From CAWFPR01 sp963817635 (GTDB lineage: Bacteria; Acidobacteriota; Vicinamibacteria; Vicinamibacterales; 2-12-FULL-66-21): DNA of 64,000 nucleotides. A program made the translations under genes and the position numbers. The notes beneath the pieces are model-generated. The model did no database searches. It worked only from the letters and a program-made list of their open reading frames with translations, and was not told the DNA's origin. Positions 53,999-63,323 of the stretch are shown piece after piece. Within the stretch, counting starts at the first letter, position 1. Every line of letters starts with the position of its first letter. The stretch is from assembly GCA_963817635.1 (NCBI GenBank), contig CAWFPR010000008.1, positions 1 to 64,000 of the forward strand. The letters run 5' to 3'.

Positions 53999-56900
53999 TC
54001 ATCGCCGCGTTGCACCTGCCGGGGCAAACGCCACCACGCACTGCGCAGGAGCTTGGTGGCACTCGACGGCAAGCTCCGCCGGCAGCTGACCGATCGCATC
54101 GTCCGGAAACTTCAGCGGCAGGGTGGCGCGCCGCACCGCTGCCAGCGCTTCCGGTGCGACGTCGGGGCCCTGTTGCAGCGTGCCGATCGTACCGTCGGCC
54201 ATGACCATGCCGGTCATCCGCACCATGGACGCGAGGGGATCGCCTGCGGTCAGGAACGCGCTCCGCTGCAGGGCGACCGTCTTCCGGGCGCCATCGAAAA
54301 GGTCCGACAACTCCTCAGCCTTGACGCCGAGCAGCCGTCGCGCACGCTCGGATGTGTCGCTCGACGCATCGCCGAAGGCGAGCGCTGTCACGTACGCGCT
54401 GCCAGCGTCGCTGAGGCGGTTCTGCTTCTCGTAGATCCGAGCCAGGTGGCTGATCATCTCTGCCTCGCCCACGAGCATCCAAGCCGCCATCGTGTAGCGT
54501 TCGGCCGCCTGCGTGTCCCCACGCTGCGACAACAGCCAGCCGAGGGCATCCCAGCTCCAGCCCACGCGTTCGACGAGGTACCAGTCGTCCTTCGTGACGC
54601 GGTTCACGTCGATCGTTTTCATGTGCTCGCCGACGCTCGCGAGCGTCTTGCGCGCCAGTTCCTCCGCCCACGGCAGCTCGAGGCCATTCGTCGAGAGTTC
54701 CCAAGCCGCGAAGGTCCAGATCCCCGGTGCGGGTGAGATCGCGATCGCCCGTTCGAACGATGCACGTGCTTTGGCTGCCTGCTTGATCCTGGCGTAGGCC
54801 GCACCGAGGCGACCGTGGGTGAACGCGCTCGTCTTCTTCAGCGCTGCGGCGCGTTCCAGATAGGGGAGGGCTTCGGCGTCACGGTTGACATCGAGAAGCC
54901 ACGAGCCCAGGTCGTCCAGCGCGTCGCCGTCGAGCGGCGCGTTGTCGACGTGCTTGCCGAGAGCGGCGCGCGCCTCCTCGTCCAGGTGTTGTGCGTGCAG
55001 CACGCGAGCCAGGTCCTTGAATGCCTGCTTGTGAAACGGGCTCACCGTCGTCTGCGTTCGGAGCGCCTCGATGGCCCGATCGGGTCGATGGAGCTTCTCA
55101 TTGGCGAGCCCAATCGCGTCCCACGCGGAATCGTGCTTCGGGGCGAGCTTCGCCACCGCTTCCCAGTAGGCGATCGCGATCTCATAGCGCGTGGCGTCGT
55201 AGGCCGCCAGGCCGGCCGCATAGAGCTCGTCCGGGGCGGCGTCGGGCGGAATCTCGGGTGTGCCGGCCGTGTCGAATGTGAGTCCGACCGTCTGCTGTTC
55301 GTCGGTCCGGACGGCGCGCACGAATGCGATGTACTCCGGGGCGGATCCGGCCGGCACCTCATCGTGTGTGGTGCGGAACGTCCGCTCGGCCAGCACCCGG
55401 CCGGATTCGAATCGATACGTTGACGAGAAGGCAAATCCGTCGCGAGGAAGGTCGATGCCGACCGGCAGCGTCGGCCTGTAGCCCGCAGGCAATTCCAGGG
55501 ATGCCTTCAGCGTCCAGCTGGCAGGGGGGCCGAGCCGCGCCCGCGTCCGGTCCTTCCATTCCGCAGCGGTCCCATTCGGGAAGGTCATCGGCTGCAGCGG
55601 CAGCGTCAGCGTCGCTCCGTCTTTCGTCCACTTGAACAGCCCGGGTTTCCTGACGGTGAATTCCAGCCGAAGCGGCTGCCGGGTCGATTCGAGATTGACG
55701 ACCTTGAAGTCTCGAGTGTCATCGCCGAATCCCATCGCCGTCGATACGCCTTTTCCGATGTCGTTCATTTTGTCCGGCGGAATGTTCATGAGGATGGCCC
55801 GCAATGTCAGCTCTTCGTCGCTGCGGAGGGTGTAGCGAATCTGTGCGCTGAGCGAGCCCACCGTGTCGATTCGTCCCGCGATCTCAACGACCGTGCTGGC
55901 CGTGAAGGGCGGGTCGGCGGGCGTGCGCGCGATCGCCGCGGCGCGCCCCTGAATCCGTGGCGCGACCACCAATACATCCCGGCCCCGAAGCTGTGGAACC
56001 AGCATTCCGATTGGTGCGACGCCCGGGGTCGTGTCGAGCCAGAGCCAGTCCGCCATCGAGGCGCCTCTGGGGACGACGGTGAACAGGTGGTTGAATTCCG
56101 CGGGCGACGGCATGTCGGGATCGATCCGCCGGGCTACGTTCGCCAGAACCGGCCTGGCGTCGATGCCAACGACTTTCAGCATTGCCGCCAACAGCGTGTG
56201 CTTGTCCTTGCAGTCGCCGTACTGATTCGTCAGGACCTCCGGCGCAGGATGAGGAGCGTAGCGTCCGAGGCCGAACGAGAGGCTGACGTAGCGGATGTCC
56301 TTCGACACGAAATCGTACAAGGACTGGATTCGCTCGTCGGCAGTGGTCGCACCCTTCGTCAGCTCCAGGGCCTTCGCGCGAACCCGGTCGTCGGTGACGA
56401 GCGCGCGGGACGCGAGACCGTCGTACCACGCGACGATGCTTTCCCAGTTGGGAAAACTCGACATGCGCACGTCCGCTGGTGGAGCGCCTTCGTCGTCATC
56501 GACCGCCTCCGGCGTCTGGTCCTTCGGCAGCTCCAGGTTGACGCGCTTCCAGCGCAGCAGCCGGCGTCCGTTTACGACGGTCCCCTTCAGTCCCGTTGTC
56601 TCGGCTGGCGCATCGGGGGCGACGCGGATGACGGGCGCCAGGCCTTCCGGCATGTCGACGTCGAGCTGCTCGTCGAGGACCACCGCGTCCTTTGTGAACG
56701 TGTGCTCGATCCAGAACTGCCCGGTGACCACCGGTGTGTGGGTCTTCCAGCGCACGTTGAGCGCCAGCGAGTCCCCGACGCCGAGCGACGGAACCGTAAT
56801 CAGCACCTGGCGGAGGTCCTGCAACATGTTGATTCCGGCACCTGGCTGCACGGCCGAATCCGCGATCGCGTCGCTCGCGGGCCGCACGACGCTGCCGTCG

Positions 56901-57217
56901 ATCTTGCGGACTTCGAGCGACGACACCGTAAACGCCTGCGATTCTGGCGTGTACACGAAGGCAAGCTGGCCCCAGCGGCGGATGCCGAGATCGCTCTCGA
57001 TTCTGACGACAATGCTCGCATCCCTCGTGCCGCTGCCGTCGGACTCGAGGTGAAACCGAGTGATCAGTTGCTGAATGATGAAGGGCTGCGCGGGCGCCGC
57101 GCTGGCTGGTGGCGCGCTCGAGATCGGGGGCTGCTGTCCCCGGGCGTCGCCCGCGAACAACAGGCCCAGCGCGAGCAGGGACATAAGTACCGAATGTACA
57201 GAACAAAGACTTTTCAT
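53999..57217 (-). CDS. DUF3857/transglutaminase-like protein with TPR tail
   Basis: A 1072-residue exported protein. ATG 57217 is chosen because MKSLCSVHSVLMSLLALGLL and FAGDARG form a signal peptide; the frame upstream is not coding-like. DUF3857 (about 45-235) precedes a transglutaminase-like core with catalytic C336 in LTNQYGDCKDKHTLLAAMLK, H377 (EFNHLFTVV) and D395 (WLWLDTT). A beta-rich domain leads to TPR repeats (about 700-1000: YEIAIAYWEAVAKLAPKHDS, AIGLANEKLHRPDRAIEALR). The enzymatic role of these proteins is unproved. It is divergent from the M20D gene at 57375. Confidence 0.9.
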   Translation of the reverse strand: MKSLCSVHSVLMSLLALGLLFAGDARGQQPPISSAPPASAAPAQPFIIQQLITRFHLESDGSGTRDASIVVRIESDLGIRRWGQLAFVYTPESQAFTVSSLEVRKIDGSVVRPASDAIADSAVQPGAGINMLQDLRQVLITVPSLGVGDSLALNVRWKTHTPVVTGQFWIEHTFTKDAVVLDEQLDVDMPEGLAPVIRVAPDAPAETTGLKGTVVNGRRLLRWKRVNLELPKDQTPEAVDDDEGAPPADVRMSSFPNWESIVAWYDGLASRALVTDDRVRAKALELTKGATTADERIQSLYDFVSKDIRYVSLSFGLGRYAPHPAPEVLTNQYGDCKDKHTLLAAMLKVVGIDARPVLANVARRIDPDMPSPAEFNHLFTVVPRGASMADWLWLDTTPGVAPIGMLVPQLRGRDVLVVAPRIQGRAAAIARTPADPPFTASTVVEIAGRIDTVGSLSAQIRYTLRSDEELTLRAILMNIPPDKMNDIGKGVSTAMGFGDDTRDFKVVNLESTRQPLRLEFTVRKPGLFKWTKDGATLTLPLQPMTFPNGTAAEWKDRTRARLGPPASWTLKASLELPAGYRPTLPVGIDLPRDGFAFSSTYRFESGRVLAERTFRTTHDEVPAGSAPEYIAFVRAVRTDEQQTVGLTFDTAGTPEIPPDAAPDELYAAGLAAYDATRYEIAIAYWEAVAKLAPKHDSAWDAIGLANEKLHRPDRAIEALRTQTTVSPFHKQAFKDLARVLHAQHLDEEARAALGKHVDNAPLDGDALDDLGSWLLDVNRDAEALPYLERAAALKKTSAFTHGRLGAAYARIKQAAKARASFERAIAISPAPGIWTFAAWELSTNGLELPWAEELARKTLASVGEHMKTIDVNRVTKDDWYLVERVGWSWDALGWLLSQRGDTQAAERYTMAAWMLVGEAEMISHLARIYEKQNRLSDAGSAYVTALAFGDASSDTSERARRLLGVKAEELSDLFDGARKTVALQRSAFLTAGDPLASMVRMTGMVMADGTIGTLQQGPDVAPEALAAVRRATLPLKFPDDAIGQLPAELAVECHQAPAQCVVAFAPAGATRR

Positions 57218-57374
57218 GGGGGTGGAGGACCCGTGGCCGGAGGGAGGGGCCCAGGGACATCGATTGGGCGTCCCCATTCTACCTCGCAGGCCATGGGCAG
57301 GGAAACGGCCTCGTGGTAGCATCCGCCTCGACAGACACAGCGAACGGAGAACCGGCATTCAACGGGCCACTCAC

Positions 57375-58673
57375 ATGAAAATCACCCCGCTTGCTCCACT
57401 CGTCCTGTTTCTTTCGTTCGCGGCAGCCGCATCCGCGTCACCCCAGGATGCGCTCGCGCGGGTCGAGAGCGAAACCGCGAAGGTGGCGCCGGCGATCACG
57501 GAGATTCGGCATCAGATTCACCAGAACCCCGAGCTGTCGAACCGCGAGGTGAAGACGGCCGCGCTCGTCGCCGACTACCTCCGCAAGCTCGGGCTCGACG
57601 TGCGGACCGGCGTGGCGCACACCGGCGTCGTGGCGATCCTGAAGGGAGGCCGTCCCGGGCCCGTCGTCGCGGTGCGCGCCGACATGGACGCGCTGCCGGT
57701 GACCGAAGCCACGGATCTGCCGTTCGCATCGCACGTACGCACGACGTATCTGGGGCAGGAGGTCGGCGTGATGCACGCCTGCGGCCACGACATCCACACG
57801 TCGGTGCAGCTCGGCGTCGCCAGCGTCCTCGCCGCGATGAAGGCGGATCTGCCCGGCACGGTGAAGTTCCTCTTCCAGCCTGCCGAGGAAGGCGCGCCTC
57901 CGGGGGAGGAAGGCGGGGCCTCACTGATGGTGAAGGAGGGCGCGCTGCAGGACCCGAAGCCACAGGTCGTGTTCGGGCTGCACACGTTCGCGGAGATGAA
58001 GGTCGGCGACATCGGCTATGCCGAGGGGCCGGCGTTCTCGGCGGCAGACACGTGGGAAGTGAAGATCGTCGGCAGGCAGTCGCACGGTGCGCGGCCCGAG
58101 TTGTCGATCGATCCCATCGTGACCGCCGCCCAGTTCGTCGAGGCGCTCCAGACGATTCGCTCTCGCACCTTCCCGGGGATCGAGCCGGGCGTCGTCACGG
58201 TGGGGACGATTCACGGCGGCACCCGCCACAACATCATCCCGGCTGATGTGACGCTGACGGGGACGATCAGGACGTTCCGCGCCGAGATGAGCCAGCTCGC
58301 CGAGGCCCGCCTGCGCGCGATTCTGAAGGGCGTCACCGAGGCGGCCGGCGCGACCGGCGAAGTCGTGCGCTACGAGCGGGGCGCCCCGGCCACGACGAAC
58401 AACGTCGAGCTCACGCGCGAATCGCTCCCGGCGATTGAACGCGCCGTCGGCAAGGACCATCTCGTCCGGACGCCTCCGGCGATGGTGTCCGAGGACTTCT
58501 CGTACTTCTCCAACGAAGTGCCCGGGTTCTACTTTCGTCTCGGACAGATCAGGCCCGGGACGACCTCCGGCGATCATCACACACCGACGTACCGGGCCGA
58601 CGACACCGCGATTCCGGTGGGCATCAGGACGATGAGCTACGTCATCGTCGACTATCTGATGCGTCACCAGTGA
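57375..58673 (+). CDS. Secreted M20D amidohydrolase (hippurate hydrolase-like)
   Basis: A 432-residue zinc amidohydrolase with a signal peptide (TPLAPLVLFLSFAAAASAS). Metal ligands are C136, H138 (GVMHACGHDIH), E171/E172 (QPAEEG), His in FGLHTF, and the late His in GDHHTPTYR. These identify the N-acyl-amino-acid amidohydrolase group (AmhX, HipO). It likely removes acyl groups from amino acids outside the cytoplasm, complementing the cytoplasmic M20 enzyme at 25862. Confidence 0.93.
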   Translation: MKITPLAPLVLFLSFAAAASASPQDALARVESETAKVAPAITEIRHQIHQNPELSNREVKTAALVADYLRKLGLDVRTGVAHTGVVAILKGGRPGPVVAVRADMDALPVTEATDLPFASHVRTTYLGQEVGVMHACGHDIHTSVQLGVASVLAAMKADLPGTVKFLFQPAEEGAPPGEEGGASLMVKEGALQDPKPQVVFGLHTFAEMKVGDIGYAEGPAFSAADTWEVKIVGRQSHGARPELSIDPIVTAAQFVEALQTIRSRTFPGIEPGVVTVGTIHGGTRHNIIPADVTLTGTIRTFRAEMSQLAEARLRAILKGVTEAAGATGEVVRYERGAPATTNNVELTRESLPAIERAVGKDHLVRTPPAMVSEDFSYFSNEVPGFYFRLGQIRPGTTSGDHHTPTYRADDTAIPVGIRTMSYVIVDYLMRHQ

Positions 58674-58702
58674 CGCCGTCCTGATTTCCGATGCGCTGAC
58701 AC

Positions 58703-60388
58703 ATGCCATCCCGTCCCTCACGCCGTCAGTTTCTCCAGCGTGTGAGTGCCGCGGGTGTCGGCCTGTCGCTTCCGGCCCCCGCCGCCGCCCGGAGGGCCCA
58801 GGCGCGCACGTCGGCGTCCGCCACATTCCTGGATCTGCATCGCGCGCCGGACTCCGTTATCGTGCAGACCGCTGCCGGTGAACGGCGCCTGGCGCGTCAG
58901 GGCGATGAATGGCGCGGCGACGGCGCGGTCCTCTCGGCGCAGCCCGCGGGCGACGCGCTGCGCGTTCGCCTGTCAGCGGCGATGGCGGTGACGCGGCTGC
59001 ACCTGCGCTGGCGCGGCGACATGCGTGGTATCGGACTGGTACTCGGCGACGCCTGGGAGCGAGGCTATGGCGATCTCGAATGGCGCGGCATCGTTCCGGA
59101 CCGGGTGATGCCTTGGTACTTCGCTGCGTACGACGGCCGGATCACGCACGCGTACGGCGTCCGCACGAGGCCGAAGGCGTTCTGCTACTGGCACCTGGAC
59201 GATGCCGGCATCAGCCTGTTCACCGACGTGCGCAGCGGCGGCACGGGCGTGGTGCTCGGCGAACGCGTTTTGGATGTCTGCGACGTCGTGGCACGCCGGG
59301 GACGACCAGGCGAGTCGCCCTACTCGGCGCTTCACGCGTTCTGCCGGCAGATGTGCCCGGAAGCGAGCCGGGCGATACCGCCGGTTTATGGCAGCAACGA
59401 CTGGTACTGGGCGTACGGCAAGAACAGCGCCGCCTCGTTCCTGGACGACGCCAGGCGCATCGTCGATCTGTCACCCGCCGACAGCAACCGTCCGTTCGCG
59501 GTCGCGGATGACGGCTGGCAGCCGGGGCGTGAGGACAAGAGCCAGACGGGCGCGTGGGATCGCGGCAACGCGAGGTTCGGCGACATGGCGAAGGCCGCCG
59601 CCGACGTGCGCCGCGCCGGCGCTCGTCCGGGCATCTGGATCAGACCGCTTCTCGCCTCGGCCGACACGCCCGATGCGTGGCGGCTCCCTCGCGATCCCGC
59701 ATTCCTGGATCCCACGGTCCCCGAAGCGCTTGCGAAGGTAACGGAAGACATCGCGCGTCTGAGCCGGTGGGGGTTCGATCTCATCAAGCACGACTACAGC
59801 ACGTTCGACGTGTTCGGCCGATGGGGATTCCAGATGGGCGCGGCGATGACGAAGGACGGCTGGACGTTCGCCACAGGCCCGGGTCGCACGACCGCCGAAG
59901 CGATCGGAGGCTTGTACGACGCGATCCGGCAGGCTGCCGGCCGCGCGGCGATCATCGGGTGCAATACGGTTGGACATCTCTCGGCGGGCGTTTTCGAGAT
60001 CAGCCGCATCGGCGACGACACGAGCGGGACGGACTGGGCCAGGGCGCGCAAGATGGGTGTGAATACCCTCGCGTTTCGCGGCGTGCAGCATGAAGCGTTC
60101 TACGTGGCCGACGCCGACTGCGTGGGTGTGACGGACGCCATCCGGTGGGAGTTCAACCGTCAATGGCTCGATCTCGTGTCGCGCAGCGGAACGGCGCTGT
60201 TCGTTTCGCTGGCGCCTGGCGCGGTGGGGCCGGAGCAGGCGCGCGACCTGCGGACGGCGCTCGCGCGTGCCGCGCGCCCGCAGCCGCCTGGCGAACCGCT
60301 CGACTGGCAGCATGTCATCTGGCCGACGCGGTGGCGGTTCGGAGGGGAAGAGCAGCGATACGACTGGGTGGGGCCGGACGGCGCGTGA
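58703..60388 (+). CDS. Alpha-galactosidase-like glycoside hydrolase (GH36/GH27 clan)
   Basis: A 561-residue enzyme exported by the Tat route (SRRQFLQRVSAAGVGLSLPA). A beta domain to about 215 precedes a (beta/alpha)8 barrel with WAYGKN, FAVADDGWQPG and WIRPLL. The nucleophile is D364 in GFDLIKHDYSTFD. The acid/base is the Asp pair near 438-439 in ISRIGDDTSGTDW. This fits melibiase-type retaining enzymes. The sugar specificity is not readable. It lies 30 bp after the M20D gene and may be co-transcribed. Confidence 0.85.
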   Translation: MPSRPSRRQFLQRVSAAGVGLSLPAPAAARRAQARTSASATFLDLHRAPDSVIVQTAAGERRLARQGDEWRGDGAVLSAQPAGDALRVRLSAAMAVTRLHLRWRGDMRGIGLVLGDAWERGYGDLEWRGIVPDRVMPWYFAAYDGRITHAYGVRTRPKAFCYWHLDDAGISLFTDVRSGGTGVVLGERVLDVCDVVARRGRPGESPYSALHAFCRQMCPEASRAIPPVYGSNDWYWAYGKNSAASFLDDARRIVDLSPADSNRPFAVADDGWQPGREDKSQTGAWDRGNARFGDMAKAAADVRRAGARPGIWIRPLLASADTPDAWRLPRDPAFLDPTVPEALAKVTEDIARLSRWGFDLIKHDYSTFDVFGRWGFQMGAAMTKDGWTFATGPGRTTAEAIGGLYDAIRQAAGRAAIIGCNTVGHLSAGVFEISRIGDDTSGTDWARARKMGVNTLAFRGVQHEAFYVADADCVGVTDAIRWEFNRQWLDLVSRSGTALFVSLAPGAVGPEQARDLRTALARAARPQPPGEPLDWQHVIWPTRWRFGGEEQRYDWVGPDGA

Positions 60389-60494
60389 CTCGTCCCCGCG
60401 TCCGGAGGGCTGACCGCTTCACCGGGATCGGCCCGCGCCGCACACGTCGTGCAGCTGAGCTGGTTTCGCAAATGTCCATGCTAAGGTAGCGCCG

Positions 60495-61856
60495 ATGCCG
60501 CGCGCGCTGCCGTGCCTCGTGTTCATCGCGCTGGCCGTCGTCGCCTGTCAAGGCAAGAGCGCTCCACCCTCGTCGTCGGGCGGCGCGTCCGCCGGCACGA
60601 TCACCGGCACCGAGCGCATTGGCTGGGACCAGCAGGCGCCGAGCGCATCCGAGCTTGCCACTTACCGCTACGAGATGTACGTCGACGGCGCGCCGGTGAA
60701 CCTCACCGCCGTGTCGTGCGCCGCCACGGCCAGCGCCGCCGGGTTCGCGTGCAGCGCCAACCTGCCACCCCTGACGCCCGGTTCGCACACGCTGGAGCTG
60801 GCGACCATTGTCAACAACGGCGGGGTGTTCGAGAGTGCACGGTCGGCGCCGCTCCTGGTGACCGTGCAGGGTGGGGCGACGGCGGGCGCCGACGAGTCTC
60901 GTGCCGTCTGGTCCGACGGTCAGGCCGGCGTGACGGCCGATGGCGTCGCAATCGCGATCGAGCGCCTCGCCGATGGACTGGTCGATCCTGCCGATGCGGC
61001 GGTCGCGCCAGACAGCAGGCTGTTCGTCGTCGAGCGGCAAGGCCGACTGCGCACGGTGGATGCTCGCGATCGCCGTCCCGCGGCCTCGGTGGCATTCGAC
61101 GTCGAAGGGGGCGCGGTGCTCTCGCTGGCGCTCGATCCGGCGTTCGAACGCACGCACTACGTCTACGTCGTCTACGCGACGTCCGGTGCGGAGCGGCCGG
61201 TGTATCGGCTCGTTCGATTCCGGGAGATCGGCGGCGTGCTGGGCGAACGCGCCGTACTCGTCAACGAACTTGCCGCGGCCACGGCGTCCCCGGCCGCCGC
61301 GCTCCGATTTGCTGCGGATGGGCGACTGCTGCTCGCCCTCGGGAACAGCGGGGCTGCCTCGGCATCGTCGTTCGACGGCAAGCTCCTGCGGCTGGAAGCC
61401 AGCGGCGCGACGCCGCGCGATCAGAACGGGACGCCCGTCGTCGTCGCTGGAGTCCAGCAGCCGGCCGGCATGGCGTGGGACGCCGCGCGGTCGTCGGTCT
61501 GGCTGATGGATCGCGACAATCAGATCGGCACACTTTCCCGGGTGGTCGTGGCTCCGGAGACGGCCTCGGCCCCGGTGATGATCCGGCGGATGGCGGCGCG
61601 CGACACTGGTGCCGTGTCGGTGTACGACGGCGAACTGCTGCCGGCGTTTCGAGGCGATGTCCTCGTCGCCTCCGAGCGGGGCAATTGCCTGCTGCGTCTG
61701 CACACACCAGACGAGGCGCGCCCGCGGCAGATCACGGTTGAGCGGCTGCTGGAGGACCAGGTCGGTCCGATCCGCCTGGTCGCTGTCGCGGCCGACGGCG
61801 CAATCTACTTCGTCACGCCCGACGCTGCCGGGCGCGTGATCCCGACCGCTCGCTGA
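60495..61856 (+). CDS. Sorbosone/glucose dehydrogenase-like lipoprotein
   Basis: A 453-residue lipoprotein (lipobox LAVVAC, Cys18). A fibronectin-type domain (about 40-130, with two Cys in VSCAATASAAGFACSAN) precedes a six-bladed propeller of the PQQ-dependent soluble glucose dehydrogenase type. Its marks are VDPADAAVAPDSRLFVVERQ, LSLALDPAFERTHYVYVVYA, LRFAADGRLLLALGNSG and VQQPAGMAWD. The blades are short and the catalytic His of true dehydrogenases is not evident, so it may be a non-enzymatic binder. Probably periplasmic. Confidence 0.78.
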   Translation: MPRALPCLVFIALAVVACQGKSAPPSSSGGASAGTITGTERIGWDQQAPSASELATYRYEMYVDGAPVNLTAVSCAATASAAGFACSANLPPLTPGSHTLELATIVNNGGVFESARSAPLLVTVQGGATAGADESRAVWSDGQAGVTADGVAIAIERLADGLVDPADAAVAPDSRLFVVERQGRLRTVDARDRRPAASVAFDVEGGAVLSLALDPAFERTHYVYVVYATSGAERPVYRLVRFREIGGVLGERAVLVNELAAATASPAAALRFAADGRLLLALGNSGAASASSFDGKLLRLEASGATPRDQNGTPVVVAGVQQPAGMAWDAARSSVWLMDRDNQIGTLSRVVVAPETASAPVMIRRMAARDTGAVSVYDGELLPAFRGDVLVASERGNCLLRLHTPDEARPRQITVERLLEDQVGPIRLVAVAADGAIYFVTPDAAGRVIPTAR

Positions 61857-61975
61857 GCGACGACTCCGGTAAGCGCGGGAGGAGACCGTGCCGTAGTACC
61901 TGGCGACCCACGCCGCCAGCGCTCGAGCTCGCCCCGCCGGATCTATCACCGGCGCAACGACCTCTGAGGACGACC

Positions 61976-62542
61976 ATGGCCTTCATTCGATATGTGAGCG
62001 CGTCGGAAATGCCGGCCTCCGAACGAGTGCCCGACAACGACAACATCATCCAGATCCACGGCGTCCACCCGCAGGTGATGCGCCAGCACTACGAGCTCTA
62101 TCTCGAGCTGATGCACCGGCCGGGGCCGCTCACCCGACGGCAGCGCGAGATGCTGGCGGTGCGCGTCTCGGCGCTCAACCACTGCCACTATTGACTGCAC
62201 CATCACGGAGCGGGTCTCCGCAGGATTCTGACGGCCGCCGGCGTGAGCGCAAGCGAGCAGGAGCGCCTGATCGACGGACTCTCCGCCGAGACGTTCGACC
62301 GCGCAGGGTGGGACGATGTCGATCGCGCGTTGATCGCCTACGCCGACAAGCTCACGCGAACGCCGGGTGAGATTCGTGAGGCCGACCTCGACGCGCTTCG
62401 CGGCGCCGCGCTCGACGACCGGGCGATCCACGACGCCTGTGCCATCGTTGGGTATTTCGCATTCGTGAACCGGATCGCGGACGGCCTGGGCGTCGAGGTG
62501 GAGCCGGCGGTGGACGCGAAGGGCGGCGCTCCTTCATCTTGA
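61976..62542 (+). CDS. AhpD-like peroxidase-related protein, probable selenoprotein (CxxU)
   Basis: The ATG at 61976 has tgagga upstream. The frame is intact for 188 codons except one UGA at 62192-62194 (codon 73). Before it: REMLAVRVSALNHCHY. After it, in the same frame: LHHHGAGLRRILTAAGVSAS, ending at 62542. In AhpD/peroxidase-related proteins this motif is CHYCxxHH, so UGA stands exactly at the second redox Cys (C70-H-Y-U73), with the downstream His kept. A hairpin fitting a bacterial SECIS follows the UGA. The likely product is a CxxU thiol-peroxidase-type selenoprotein. Otherwise it is a Cys-to-stop lesion. Confidence 0.8.
62206..62220 (+). promoter_or_regulatory. SECIS-like hairpin after UGA
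   Basis: CGGAG (62206-62210) and CTCCG (62216-62220) pair around the 5-base loop CGGGT. The loop starts 16 nt after the UGA, with G in its second position. A lower stem, ATC/GAT (62202-62204 with 62224-62226), is possible. Size, spacing and loop G agree with the general rules recalled for bacterial selenocysteine insertion elements. The sequence also codes for protein, as required in bacteria. Confidence 0.55.
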
Positions 62543-62601
62543 CAATCTAGAGAAACGCGCGGCATACTGAGCAGCGCTAGTCCATCTAGAGGAGTTGGCG
62601 C

Positions 62602-62947
62602 ATGCCCCCCGAGGAACTGGGTCTGGTCCAGGGCACCCTGGACATGCTGATCCTGAAGACGCTGGCGCTCGAGCCGATGCACGGATACGGCATCGGCGTG
62701 CGCCTGACCCAAATCAGCCGCGGCGTGTTCAACGTGAACGCCGGCTCGCTCTTTCCGGCGTTTCGCCGCCTCGAACGCAGCGGGCTCGTCAAGGCGGAAT
62801 GGCGCGCGACCGAGAACAACCGCCGCGCGAAGTACTGACGCGCTGACCTCCAGCGGCAAAGCCGCCCTCAAGGCCCAGACGGAGCAGTGGGAAACGCAGA
62901 CGGGCGCCATCACCCGGATTCTCAAGGCGCGCCCGGGCGAGGTGTGA
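62602..62947 (+). CDS. PadR family transcriptional regulator, frameshifted
   Basis: The ATG at 62602 opens LVQGTLDMLILKTLALEPMH and GYGIGVRL, the PadR winged helix, with NVNAGSLFPAFRRLERSGLV. An extra G at 62837 (in AAGTACTGACGC) makes an early stop. Without it the protein continues ALTSSGKAALKAQTEQWETQ and TGAITRIL to a TGA at 62945, about 114 residues in all, the normal length. PadR regulators in this group usually sit before an ADOP/FtsX-type permease. Only a trace of one is seen downstream. Confidence 0.85.
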
Positions 62948-63030
62948 TGCGCGCGTCGCGGAATGTCCCCGAAGCGGCCGCTCGTGCCGCCCGGCTGGAG
63001 ATCGGGAGCCCTCTTCCTTGCCAGCTTCGC
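62944..63030 (+). pseudogene. Possible ADOP/FtsX-type permease scrap
   Basis: After the PadR stop, two frames give RGMSP and EAAARAARLEIGS. This resembles the early helical segment of ADOP permeases (RGMSPEAARRAARLEFG). It lasts fewer than 30 residues, is out of frame and has no membrane part. It would explain the lone PadR gene. The remaining gap to 63086 holds nothing recognisable. Confidence 0.25.
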
Positions 63031-63086
63031 GCACCTGCTGCGCGTCGACGAAGGCTGCGGCGCCACAGTGGCGATAAACTATCAAC

Positions 63087-63323
63087 ATGAAAGCAGTACA
63101 GGTCCTGTTCGACGAGGCCCTGCTCGCGCGACTCGACGCCGACGCCGAGGTGCGCGCGAATGGACGTTCGGCGGTACTGCGCCGGGCGGCGTCCGAGTAC
63201 CTGCGCCGCCGGCGCGCGCGAGGCACCGCGGAGGCGTACCGGCGGGCCTACGGCGCATCCCGGGACGGAATCGACGGCGAATACGCCGACTGGTCCGGCG
63301 AGGGTGCATGGTCCGGGAAGTAG
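63087..63323 (+). CDS. Ribbon-helix-helix antitoxin (MazE/CopG-like)
   Basis: A 78-residue protein starting MKAVQVLFDEALLARLDADA, with RSAVLRRAASEYLRRRRARG: a ribbon-helix-helix DNA-binding domain. An acidic, aromatic tail (DGIDGEYADWSGEGAWSGK) suits toxin binding. It overlaps the MazF-like toxin start by 16 bp. It should neutralise the toxin and repress the pair. Confidence 0.85.
   Translation: MKAVQVLFDEALLARLDADAEVRANGRSAVLRRAASEYLRRRRARGTAEAYRRAYGASRDGIDGEYADWSGEGAWSGK

Noticed and set aside
62192..62194. UGA in the AhpD-like gene as another base-calling frameshift
   Set aside because: The frame is the same before and after it, there is no GTAC nearby, and the codon is at the exact redox Cys position. 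A substitution error is still possible.
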